A stretch of DNA of 64,000 nucleotides from SB25 sp050180705 (GTDB taxonomy: Bacteria; Bacteroidota; Bacteroidia; Bacteroidales; Tenuifilaceae), in NCBI GenBank assembly GCA_050180705.1, contig JBFXDX010000016.1, positions 45,050 through 109,049 on the forward strand, read 5' to 3'. This document shows, piece after piece, positions 1-8,559 of this stretch. A program made the position numbers and the translations under genes. Position 1 is the first letter of the stretch, and every line of letters begins with the position of its first letter. The notes below the pieces were generated by a model. The model was not told the origin of the DNA, did no database searches, and saw only the letters and a program-made list of their open reading frames with translations.

Positions 1-152
1 TAAAGGAATAGAGTAGTATCTGGGAGTTACAAACACAATCACTTATCTCATATTATATCCCTCAAACCTCATCAATATTCATTTAACATCATCTCGCCCC
101 TCATATTAAGAACAATTTTATACCTTTAGCCAAGTTTTAACCAATACTTGAG
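1..152. other. Intergenic leader before the HEPN/CBS gene
   Basis: No gene is visible in these bases; they are AT-rich and precede the first ORF. Positions 2-13 (AAAGGAATAGAG) match the arm of the inverted repeat at 53047-53060. The partner arm is not present here, so this may be chance or the edge of an element lying outside the window. Confidence 0.4.
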
Positions 153-875
153 ATGCCAGAAATAGCCAAACCCAACTCTGCAATATTCATTGAACTTTTT
201 ACAGAGATAGAGCAGAAACTTAAAACCATCTGCAACGATGAGTTCCATAGCAACTTTGCAGAACTGCTTCGCAAAGCCAGAACCATCAATGCTGTTGTAC
301 ATCAGTATGCATCGGATTTAAAGGAATTCTCGCAGCTACGCAATGCCATTGTTCATACGCGTCGCGAAAACTTCGTAATTGCGGAACCCCACGATGAAGT
401 AATCCGCGAAATACGGCATATTCATTCTCTACTATACAATCCACCCAAAGTGTCTTCGGTAATGAAGCACAATCCCTACTTTATCTCGCCGGATAGTCCG
501 ATTGTCGACCTCCTAACGGTTTTCTCCGACAAAGGTTTTATGCGTTGTCCTGTTATTAAAAACAATACAATAGTCTGTCTGATTACTGCCAAAACAATAT
601 CGAGATGGCTAACAAGTAGAACGCAAAACGAGATTGAACTGAATGGATCAAAAATAAACGAACTTCTCCCATTTACCGAAGCCACAGACTTCGCCATAAT
701 TAGCGAAAACTCCGACATAATCTCACTGGTAGGAATGTTTAAAAACTCTATCAAAAAAGGTAATTATATTCAGGCAGTACTTATTACAAGAAACGGACAA
801 GCCAGTAGCCCTTTAGTTGGAATCATCACGCCGAGTGATCTTCCTCTAATTATCGAAAAGATGAATCTTGCTTAG
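153..875 (+). CDS. HEPN-like N-terminus fused to a CBS-domain pair
   Basis: This 240-residue soluble protein has two parts. Residues 1-95 are all-helical and carry LRNAIVH, in which R63 and H68 form the R-x4-H pattern typical of HEPN domains. Residues 98-240 form a tandem CBS pair (SSVMKHNPYFISPDSPI...GFMRCPVI, and a second half ending GIITPSDLPLII). CBS pairs usually bind adenine nucleotides, so a nucleotide-sensing regulatory role is likely. The target is unknown, and the R-x4-H motif alone does not prove RNase activity. It is the first complete gene of the window and is followed 65 bp later by a YfcC-type carrier, which may be co-transcribed. ATG start; no signal peptide or membrane segment. 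Confidence 0.8.
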   Translation: MPEIAKPNSAIFIELFTEIEQKLKTICNDEFHSNFAELLRKARTINAVVHQYASDLKEFSQLRNAIVHTRRENFVIAEPHDEVIREIRHIHSLLYNPPKVSSVMKHNPYFISPDSPIVDLLTVFSDKGFMRCPVIKNNTIVCLITAKTISRWLTSRTQNEIELNGSKINELLPFTEATDFAIISENSDIISLVGMFKNSIKKGNYIQAVLITRNGQASSPLVGIITPSDLPLIIEKMNLA

Positions 876-940
876 TTAATCTTTTATTTACCAACTCTTT
901 TATCAAATTTACTATTTTAGCCTTCAAAATTATTTAAATC

Positions 941-2551
941 ATGGAGCAGCAAAAGAAAAAACGTGAATTTCCGCATACCTATGTTATTATTTTTTCGCTT
1001 ATTGTACTTGCCGCAATTCTAACCTGGTTTGTACCAGGAGGCGAGTTTGCCCGCGAAGTTAAAAACATCAATGGAATTGATCGTAGTGTAATTGTTCCAG
1101 GATCGTTTCATCAAGTCGACAATAGCCCTCAAACCTGGCAAACCTTTACCTCCATATTCCAAGGGATGAAGCGTACCTACGATATTATTTTCTACATACT
1201 CATGATAGGTGGAGCTTTCTGGTTACTCAACGAAAGTAAAGCCCTCGATGTAGCAATTCTCTCCTTCCTAAATTTCACCAAACGAATCGAACGTTTTAAA
1301 CCGTTAAAAGTTATTGGTGTCGACAACCTAGTTATTGTCCTGATTATGGTTTGCTTCAGTTTCTTCGGTGCTGTTATCGGCATGAGCGAAGAAACTATTG
1401 CATTTGTGGTGATATTTGTTCCTCTGGCAATTAGCATGGGCTACGACTCTATAGTTGGAGTAAGTTTATGCTTTCTTGGCGCGGGTCTTGGCTTTGCCAG
1501 TGCTTTGCTAAATCCTTTTACCATTGGTATTGCACAAGGACTTTCGGGCATCCAACTATTCTCGGGTATTGAGTACCGATTTGTAATATGGCTAGTGATT
1601 AACACTGTTGGTATTGGATACGTTCTTTGGTATGCAAACAGAATTAAAAAGAACCCAAAACTATCGCCAGTTTACGAAATAGATGAATACTGGCGACACA
1701 AAGCAGCGCACGAGGAAAATGGAACAAAAAACAAAGCTGGAAATAGAGCCTGGTCTGTATTTATTGGATTAACAATTGTATTTGCAATCTTTTCGTATTT
1801 CTACCCCATTAGCCATTTGGTAATAGGGCAAAGCACCATATCTGTTCCAATCATTCCAATCGCTACAGGCGTTTGGGTTTTAGCAGGAATAGTTGCCATG
1901 CGCCATTCGGTTCAACTTTTCATTGTTAACATACTTCTGTTCACCATTCTATTTCTAATTGTAGGCGTTATGGGATATGGATGGTATATTAAAGAAATTG
2001 CTACGCTATTTCTTGTTATGGGATTACTTGCCGGTATCGCTTTCGGGAAAAATGCAAACCAACTTGCTCGTTTATTCATCGAAGGTGCTAAAGATATTAT
2101 GTCTGCCGCACTGGTTGTTGGACTAGCAAGCGGTATTGTTGTAATTCTGGAGCAAGGAAAAATCATCGATTCACTTCTAAACTACTCGGCAGAGGCAATG
2201 CAGGGTTACGGAAAGGTAACCTCGGTGGCAATTATGTATATATTCTACAATCTATTAAACCTGATTATTGCCTCTGGCTCGGCAAAGGCAGCTCTTACAA
2301 TTCCACTTATGTCGCAATTCTCCGATTTGATTGGAATAAGCCGCCAAACAACCGTAACTGTATATCAACTAGGTGGAGGTTTTACCAACCTAATCACACC
2401 CACATCGGGAGTAATGGTTGGAGTATTGAGTATTGCAAAAATCCCGTACAACAAATGGTTCCGATGGTTCCTTCCATTGATGATAATTCTGATTATTGTG
2501 GGATTCTTACTACTTCTGCCAACACTATTTATACCGTTAAGCGGGTTTTAA
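941..2551 (+). CDS. YfcC/DcuC-type carboxylate or amino-acid carrier
   Basis: This is an integral inner-membrane protein of 536 residues with about 12-13 hydrophobic segments. It begins with a short charged N-terminus (MEQQKKKREFPHTYVIIF) and a first segment ending in FVPGGEF, a signature of the YfcC / C4-dicarboxylate anaerobic carrier superfamily. The paired re-entrant motifs GMSEETIAF (near residue 150) and LIIASGSAKAAL...PLMSQFSDL, followed by GGGFTNLITPTSGVM, are also typical. Members move basic amino acids, dicarboxylates or related anions; the substrate cannot be read from sequence. Length is normal for the family. No partner enzyme lies next to it that would point to a substrate. Confidence 0.85.
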   Translation: MEQQKKKREFPHTYVIIFSLIVLAAILTWFVPGGEFAREVKNINGIDRSVIVPGSFHQVDNSPQTWQTFTSIFQGMKRTYDIIFYILMIGGAFWLLNESKALDVAILSFLNFTKRIERFKPLKVIGVDNLVIVLIMVCFSFFGAVIGMSEETIAFVVIFVPLAISMGYDSIVGVSLCFLGAGLGFASALLNPFTIGIAQGLSGIQLFSGIEYRFVIWLVINTVGIGYVLWYANRIKKNPKLSPVYEIDEYWRHKAAHEENGTKNKAGNRAWSVFIGLTIVFAIFSYFYPISHLVIGQSTISVPIIPIATGVWVLAGIVAMRHSVQLFIVNILLFTILFLIVGVMGYGWYIKEIATLFLVMGLLAGIAFGKNANQLARLFIEGAKDIMSAALVVGLASGIVVILEQGKIIDSLLNYSAEAMQGYGKVTSVAIMYIFYNLLNLIIASGSAKAALTIPLMSQFSDLIGISRQTTVTVYQLGGGFTNLITPTSGVMVGVLSIAKIPYNKWFRWFLPLMIILIIVGFLLLLPTLFIPLSGF

Positions 2552-2655
2552 ACGCAAGCCTTAAATACGCTAACTTGTAAACGTCGATAAGTTTAACGCA
2601 ATTGAAAATCAAAAAAAACTTATAGTTTTGTTATAAACCTAAAACCAATCAGTTA

Positions 2656-4032
2656 ATGAAAAAATGTTTCATTTTAGTATCACTACTAATTCTATCTATC
2701 GGTCTATTTTCGCAGGAAACAGAGGAGAAAAAAACTGACAAAGTTAAAACGGGCTGGAATGTTGGAGGATTACCTGTTGTTGCATACGACACAGACCTAG
2801 GCCTTGAATACGGTGCATTGGTTAACTTTTTCAATTACGGAGATGGCTCTATATATCCCAAATATCGACATAATATTTATGCAGAAGTATCCCGATTTAC
2901 GAAAGGTAGTGGTATAAATAGAATTTTCTACGATTCAAAATATCTGATTCCTGGGTTACGAGTAACATCTGATCTTGCTTACTTAACCGATAAAACCTAC
3001 GATTTTTACGGATTCAACGGTTATGAATCAGTATTCAATTCAGACTGGGCCGACGATGAATCCGACGCTTATCAAAGCCGAGTATTTTACAAGTACGATC
3101 GTAAATTAACACGCTTCACAACCGATATCCAAGGCAAACTAAAGAACGAACGTTTTGGCTGGGTTGCCGGCATTGGATTATATAATTTTCAGATAGACTC
3201 CGTTGATGTTGATAAACTAAACAAAGGGAAATCATCGGGCGATAAACTTCCTTACGTCGATGGTGGACTATACCAACGCTATGTCGATTGGGGAATAATT
3301 GATCAGGACGAAAAAGATGGCGGTTTTGTTACTTACCTTAAAGCGGGAGCAGTCTTCGACACCCGCGATAACGAGCCAAATCCCATGAAAGGCATCTGGA
3401 CTGAAGCTGTTTTAACATACGCGCCATCGTTTCTGGGTGTTGGTAAAGAATTCGAGCACGTTAAATTAACCATCACCCATCGACAATACTTTACGGTTGT
3501 TCCTAATCGGCTATCATTTGTTTACCGATTAGGCTATCAAGGAACACTATTGGGAACGTGCCCATTCTACTTACAACCAAACATAACCACACTATTTCTT
3601 CGCGGTGCAACAAACGAAGGTTTAGGAGGAGCCAAAAGTTTAAGAGGAATTATACGTAACCGAGTTATTGGTGATGGCATTGCATACGGAAACGTTGAAT
3701 TACGATGGAAATTTGCCAAGTTCTACTTTATTAAGCAGAACTTCTACCTATCGTTCAACACATTTATTGACTGTGGACAGGTTGTTAAATCTATAGATTT
3801 TGACAAGAATGCAGCCATTGCAAAAGCAAATGAAATTGCCATTGCCGAAGGTTCAACATTTAGCGATTCAGAATATTTTAGCAAGGATTCAGAATCGCTA
3901 CACGCCAGTTATGGCGCTGGATTACGAATTGTAATGAACCAAAATTTTATTATAGCAGTTGATCATGGTAGGGTATTCAAGGAGGAGGATGGAACATCGG
4001 GAACCTACATCGGATTAAACTTTTTGTTCTAG
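2656..4032 (+). CDS. Outer-membrane beta-barrel, surface antigen (Omp85/D15-like)
   Basis: The N-terminus is a signal peptide (Lys-rich start, hydrophobic core LVSLLILSIGLFS, then Q). The rest is rich in alternating aromatic/polar strands and ends in an aromatic residue (YIGLNFLF), as outer-membrane barrels do. The segment GGAKSLRGIIRNRVIGDG resembles the conserved RGY-type loop region of the Omp85/bacterial surface antigen family, and AVFDTRDNEPNPMKGIW is the typical DTRDN-P-x-G strand motif. No POTRA repeats are visible: after the signal peptide only about 40 residues precede the barrel. It may therefore be a stand-alone barrel rather than BamA itself. A strong hairpin terminator follows it at 4059-4083. 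Cargo or ligand unknown. Confidence 0.75.
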   Translation: MKKCFILVSLLILSIGLFSQETEEKKTDKVKTGWNVGGLPVVAYDTDLGLEYGALVNFFNYGDGSIYPKYRHNIYAEVSRFTKGSGINRIFYDSKYLIPGLRVTSDLAYLTDKTYDFYGFNGYESVFNSDWADDESDAYQSRVFYKYDRKLTRFTTDIQGKLKNERFGWVAGIGLYNFQIDSVDVDKLNKGKSSGDKLPYVDGGLYQRYVDWGIIDQDEKDGGFVTYLKAGAVFDTRDNEPNPMKGIWTEAVLTYAPSFLGVGKEFEHVKLTITHRQYFTVVPNRLSFVYRLGYQGTLLGTCPFYLQPNITTLFLRGATNEGLGGAKSLRGIIRNRVIGDGIAYGNVELRWKFAKFYFIKQNFYLSFNTFIDCGQVVKSIDFDKNAAIAKANEIAIAEGSTFSDSEYFSKDSESLHASYGAGLRIVMNQNFIIAVDHGRVFKEEDGTSGTYIGLNFLF

Positions 4033-4058
4033 CAGATAGAAAATCTTATTTCAAAAGC

Positions 4059-4083
4059 AATCCGGGCAAAGTCCCGGATTTTT
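4059..4083. terminator. Bidirectional hairpin terminator
   Basis: AATCCGGG (4059-4066) pairs perfectly with CCCGGATT (4073-4080) over a 6-base loop, followed by a short T-run on the plus strand. It separates the convergent barrel and DUF819 genes. Confidence 0.8.
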
Positions 4084-4104
4084 GTTATCAACCCACTTAA
4101 TATC

Positions 4105-5256
4105 TTATTGATACATTCTAAGAATTTCAGCCAACACAAAACCCAAGTAATTACCAATTGCGTATCCAATTATACCAATAGTAATTCCCGATAGAATAAC
4201 TTTTTTATTGCCAATTGCAGCAGCAACCACAGGAACAAAGGGTGGAGAGCATATCAATGAAGTCGATGTGATTATTGTGGTATCGGCATCAATCTTAAAT
4301 AGTTTCGCCAGAATAACCTGAATGAACAACGAACCAAATACGGCCAATGTTATATAGCCAAAAAGTCCCGGTGTAAGCCCTGCAAAACGACTAATATCGG
4401 CCATTGAGGCCACTACAATACTAAAAATCAAAATAAGGTACATTCCAGATTCAAAGGTCTTGTCAACTGTATTTATTTTTTTGAATGTAGAAGCAACTAT
4501 ACTTAAAGTGGTTATCACTAGAATAACAACAACTACTTGCTGCTCCTTGGCTACAAGCAAGGAGAGCACTCCTCCTATTGCAAAAATCAATATTGATAAA
4601 ACATATGTTTTTAGCAATGGAACAAACTTATCGCGTTTAAAAATCCCTCTAAATGGATCGGAACCATTTGTATATTCAACATCTTCCGATGTACTGTCAC
4701 TGTATTTTGTGAGAAAAAGTAAAAAGAAACGTTGCCCCACCGTAATCAAAAACGTCAACAATGCTGTAGAAATCAGCATATCATAGGTATGTGTAAGAAT
4801 ATAGGTATCAGAATCGACATTTAACATCATTTTTAACGAAGCTAAATTCGGAGTTCCTCCTGTATAAACGCCAATAAGCATTCCTGATACCTTCCACAAC
4901 TCGGGCATTCCCTTTCCATTAAAAAGAAAAAAGCCAATAACAACCACCAGTAGAACAGCAAAAACACCAATCAATAAAGAAATAATAGTTTTACCAGCAA
5001 CTTTAGTCCACTGCTTAATATTGGCAGAGAACAGCAATAATGGAATTGCTAACGGAATTGTTATCGAAGTCATTATATCCTGAACCTGCACCGCGCCACT
5101 TGGTAACAATCCCAAATTTCCAACAAGCAAACCAACTATGTATGCAACAAATACAGCCCCTAACTTATTTACAAAAGGAAATTTATGACATAAATGCAGA
5201 ATTAACAATGGAACAAAAGCATAAAACAATACAAGAATAACCAAAGCCATAACCAA
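4105..5256 (-). CDS. DUF819 family membrane protein
   Basis: A 383-residue inner-membrane protein with about ten to eleven hydrophobic helices and a cytoplasmic loop around residues 185-205 (SDSTSEDVEYTNGSDP). Recognisable DUF819 features are the early LGLLPSG segment, the GGTPNLASLKMML motif (around residue 135) and the late SLICSPPFVPVVAAAIGNKKVI motif. The paired GG-T-N and P-F-P-V motifs sit in the two halves, suggesting the inverted-repeat fold of secondary transporters. The function of the family is not established; a carrier role is inference. ATG start follows a hydrophobic N-terminus directly. It stands alone, facing the barrel gene and separated from the antiporter gene by 160 bases. 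Confidence 0.8.
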   Translation of the reverse strand: MVMALVILVLFYAFVPLLILHLCHKFPFVNKLGAVFVAYIVGLLVGNLGLLPSGAVQVQDIMTSITIPLAIPLLLFSANIKQWTKVAGKTIISLLIGVFAVLLVVVIGFFLFNGKGMPELWKVSGMLIGVYTGGTPNLASLKMMLNVDSDTYILTHTYDMLISTALLTFLITVGQRFFLLFLTKYSDSTSEDVEYTNGSDPFRGIFKRDKFVPLLKTYVLSILIFAIGGVLSLLVAKEQQVVVVILVITTLSIVASTFKKINTVDKTFESGMYLILIFSIVVASMADISRFAGLTPGLFGYITLAVFGSLFIQVILAKLFKIDADTTIITSTSLICSPPFVPVVAAAIGNKKVILSGITIGIIGYAIGNYLGFVLAEILRMYQ

Positions 5257-5418
5257 TAAAAGTTTTGGGCAAAATTAAAAAAGAATGCTAAGAAATTAAA
5301 TGTGTATACTATAATTGGAGAGATTTACATTGAATAGACTATAGTAATTTCGGTTCTTCTCGATTTGTCTTATTATCAGAAAAATTCAAATTGAAAAAAC
5401 CACAAGGGATTAACTCCC

Positions 5419-8373
5419 TTATGGTAGAACAAATACTATTGCTTCGCCAATACTTCGGACATTACAATCGGCAAGAATTGCTGGAGATACAACTTCTTTT
5501 TCCGATTCGTCGTCGATTGCTTTTCCTTTAACCAAAATGCATTTTGAACCAGACAAGCGTTGCTTCTCATTTCCAAGCAAATTATGCACCTGTCCTGATT
5601 TAATTATAGAACGTAGTTTTTTGGCAGAGTACTCAGAATACGGCTTAGTCTCCCGAACCAACTCTGAGGATATGGTTGCCGCTGCTAAAAAAACGAATAA
5701 ATCGGAATAGGCTTTACTTGCCGACACCAAGTTTTCAATCACACTCTGGCTAATGCGCAGTACTGTCAACGGAGTCTCTGCCACAACAGTATGTCGTCTT
5801 TGCTCACCTGAAAGGTACTCATAAGAACCAATACTATCCGTGGCCTCTTTTACTGCAACTAATTTATCGCCAGCAAGCGATCGGGCACTACCATTTATCA
5901 CAATGTAGATTCCATCAAAAGCAGCACCTTCCTTGTACACCTTGCTTTCGGCAGGATAAACCTTTGCCTGTGCCATTTTAATCACAGCATGTAGTTCGGT
6001 GCGCGATAATCTTTCAAACCCAGGAGTATTCAACAATACAGACATTGCCTCAAAGGCAAAGTCGATAGATGGTGATGTATCGAGTAATCGTTTCATTCCA
6101 GCATGAATAGTAGCCTCAATCCGCTCCACCTCATCGGGTTCTAAGCGTCCTTGCTTACGCAAACGCTCAACCATTTCTTGCTGCTGATTCAACAATGAAC
6201 GCGATGCAAGCTGTGTTTCAATGGCTTTGCATACATCAGGGTAAGTTTCCTTAAGATTTCGAAGAAATGTTAGACCTGTTATTCTATTTGCATTGAGTTC
6301 ATCCTCAATCGACGATAGCATCTCGGCCTCCTTATTACTATCTGCTTCACCCATGGAAAAGCCTATTATCAAACTCGACAGGGATTTAATTCCTTCTTCC
6401 TGTGCCGTCACAAATGCTCTTGCACAATCGTAACTAATAGCTAAGCGATCGAAAAACCTACGTTTCCAAAAATTGCCAATAAGAGGTATACCTTGTAATT
6501 TGGCTGTTGTTTTTGGAGTATGCCAAAGCATTTCGATATCCTCGCGTGCCGAAAGAGAAATTTTGCCACCTGAATCCATCAAAGAGTCAATCTGATCCGA
6601 CAATAGCTGAACACCATCTGAACTAAGCATTCCTAAGCCAAACTGTCGCCAATAGCTCTCCTTTTCTTTTTGAAGTAATCGCTTTCGCGTTTCTGCAACA
6701 GCATCATCAATTTTAAATAGTTTTGTTTCCTCAACAATTTCGTAGGAATCAACCAAAAACTCGTTTACCTTTTCCCAGTTCGCGTCAGCCATAAATCGGT
6801 TTTCCTTCAACTTATCAATTTCCTTCTCGCCACTTAATCGAACCTGCAGAATCGACTGCTGCATGAGCCCTGCTTTTATCACACCTATATTTGATAATCC
6901 TAATTTATCAATCAACCATTTTACCGTGGTGGCATTAATCAACGATGTTAAAACCACGATTCCTGCCGTTAGCGATAGCACCTGCGAACGCACCTCAACA
7001 GGGATTCTCTCTTCGATTGCTACAATGAGAGCTAAAGCCAAACCAACCGCTCCGCGTAAACCACCCCACCAAAGTACTATGGAATCCTTTAGGCTTAGTC
7101 CATAACCAATTTTTCGCATTATTGGATAAAAAACATAAATAGTTCCTAGCCGTGCCACATGAATACCAACATAGATAATCAACAAAACAATTAAATCACT
7201 AAATGTGAATAAAATATGCTGAGCAATAACCACACCTACAATTAAAAAGATTAAAGTATTTGCAATGAATGCGGCTAACTCCCAGAACTCATGTAGAAAA
7301 TGAGTAACACCAGGGCTCACTCTTGTTTTCCCGGGGCCTGCCATTGCAATTCCAAGTGTAACAACCGAAATAACACCAGAAACATGAAATATATTTTCGG
7401 CCAAAAAGAACGTTAGATATGCAGCTCCAATTATTACTGTTATTTCGATTAATGCATCGTTGAATACACGCTTAATCCACATTATCGCAAGCCATGCCAC
7501 GGAACCTCCAACAACAATTCCGCCCAAGGAAACCTTCAGGAACTGAAGAATAGCATTTCCTCCCGAGTTATCGCCTACCACCAATGCAAAAATTGCTAAG
7601 AAAAATACGATTGCCGTACCATCGTTAAGCATCGATTCGCTCTCCGTTATTGTCGATAACTTCTTGCTAGCCCCAACCTCCTTCAAAATTGCAACCACAG
7701 CAACTGGATCGGTTGCACTAATTATTGCACCAAATAAAAATGCTAATACCCAAGTCCATTGCCCTAATCCGATGCCCAAAGCATTAATCATCATTACAAA
7801 AAGAGCCGTAATACACATTGCCACCACAATGCCAGGAATGGCAAGAATTAATGAGTTTGCAAGTGATTTTTTAAAGGTATGCACATGAAGCGCATATGCA
7901 GCCTCGAAAATTAATGTTGGTAAAAATAAATATAAAATTAGGTGCGGATTGATGCTTCCAGCCCACTTCACAGAATCGGCAATTGGCTGCATTCCAAAAT
8001 CAAGAAGCAGACCTGAGCGTGTTAAAACGCCAAGAATTAATCCAATAATCAATAAGGATATTGTGTATGGAAGCGGACCTCGACTCAACAAATGCCGAGT
8101 GGCAGTTCCAACAAATAGTGATATAATGATGAATAGCAAAGGTGCAAGATTGGTTTCGTGCTCCGAATTTCCGGAATGTTCAGCAACCTCAACATTTGCA
8201 TCATGCTGCTGTAATAGAACATTATCGGATTGCACCTCAACCTGCTCTAATTTCTGAACAGGTATTGAATCGTCAGCTCTAACTGAGTCAATAGAAAATA
8301 TTCCTACAAAAAGGAATGCGAAAAACAATGAGATTAGTAGTAATCTGGATACTTTCGATATCATACTCACCAA
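5419..8373 (-). CDS. SOS1-like Na+(K+)/H+ antiporter with C-terminal CNBD-like domain
   Basis: A very large (984-residue) CPA1/NhaP-type cation:proton antiporter. It starts with a cleavable-looking signal peptide (VSRLLLISLFFAFLFVGIFS) and an acidic periplasmic stretch. About 12 membrane helices (roughly residues 78-490) then contain SATDPVAVVAILKEVGASKKL, ESMLNDGTAIVFF and GGLRGAVGLALALIV, the ion-site motifs of NHE/NhaP exchangers. About 280 helical cytoplasmic residues follow, then a cyclic-nucleotide-binding-like beta roll (around residues 785-895: AESKVYKEGAAFDGIYIVINGSA). The overall order matches plant SOS1 and related bacterial proteins. The expected phosphate-binding cassette (GE-L...RAA) is not clear; the region reads SIGSYEYLSGEQRRH, so cNMP binding is doubtful. 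Likely role: sodium or pH homeostasis. No partner gene is evident. Confidence 0.88.
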   Translation of the reverse strand: MVSMISKVSRLLLISLFFAFLFVGIFSIDSVRADDSIPVQKLEQVEVQSDNVLLQQHDANVEVAEHSGNSEHETNLAPLLFIIISLFVGTATRHLLSRGPLPYTISLLIIGLILGVLTRSGLLLDFGMQPIADSVKWAGSINPHLILYLFLPTLIFEAAYALHVHTFKKSLANSLILAIPGIVVAMCITALFVMMINALGIGLGQWTWVLAFLFGAIISATDPVAVVAILKEVGASKKLSTITESESMLNDGTAIVFFLAIFALVVGDNSGGNAILQFLKVSLGGIVVGGSVAWLAIMWIKRVFNDALIEITVIIGAAYLTFFLAENIFHVSGVISVVTLGIAMAGPGKTRVSPGVTHFLHEFWELAAFIANTLIFLIVGVVIAQHILFTFSDLIVLLIIYVGIHVARLGTIYVFYPIMRKIGYGLSLKDSIVLWWGGLRGAVGLALALIVAIEERIPVEVRSQVLSLTAGIVVLTSLINATTVKWLIDKLGLSNIGVIKAGLMQQSILQVRLSGEKEIDKLKENRFMADANWEKVNEFLVDSYEIVEETKLFKIDDAVAETRKRLLQKEKESYWRQFGLGMLSSDGVQLLSDQIDSLMDSGGKISLSAREDIEMLWHTPKTTAKLQGIPLIGNFWKRRFFDRLAISYDCARAFVTAQEEGIKSLSSLIIGFSMGEADSNKEAEMLSSIEDELNANRITGLTFLRNLKETYPDVCKAIETQLASRSLLNQQQEMVERLRKQGRLEPDEVERIEATIHAGMKRLLDTSPSIDFAFEAMSVLLNTPGFERLSRTELHAVIKMAQAKVYPAESKVYKEGAAFDGIYIVINGSARSLAGDKLVAVKEATDSIGSYEYLSGEQRRHTVVAETPLTVLRISQSVIENLVSASKAYSDLFVFLAAATISSELVRETKPYSEYSAKKLRSIIKSGQVHNLLGNEKQRLSGSKCILVKGKAIDDESEKEVVSPAILADCNVRSIGEAIVFVLP

Positions 8374-8559
8374 TTTTTACAGCAAGTTATGAAAATAGAT
8401 TGAAGAACAGATAAATAAGACGAAGAAATTTAACCTATCAGTAATTCTAAAATTAAAAGAACTTCAAACTAACTGCTCAAAAAATCTTTGATAAAAAACA
8501 AAAAAGAACAGCTACACTGCTACTCTTCCAACAATCTGACAACCAAAAGTTTTGCAGAT

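Noticed and set aside
1..20. AAAGGAATAGAG at the window start, matching the arm of element E1
   Set aside because: The complementary arm is not found in the window and a 12-base match in AT-rich DNA can occur by chance; mentioned only as a note.
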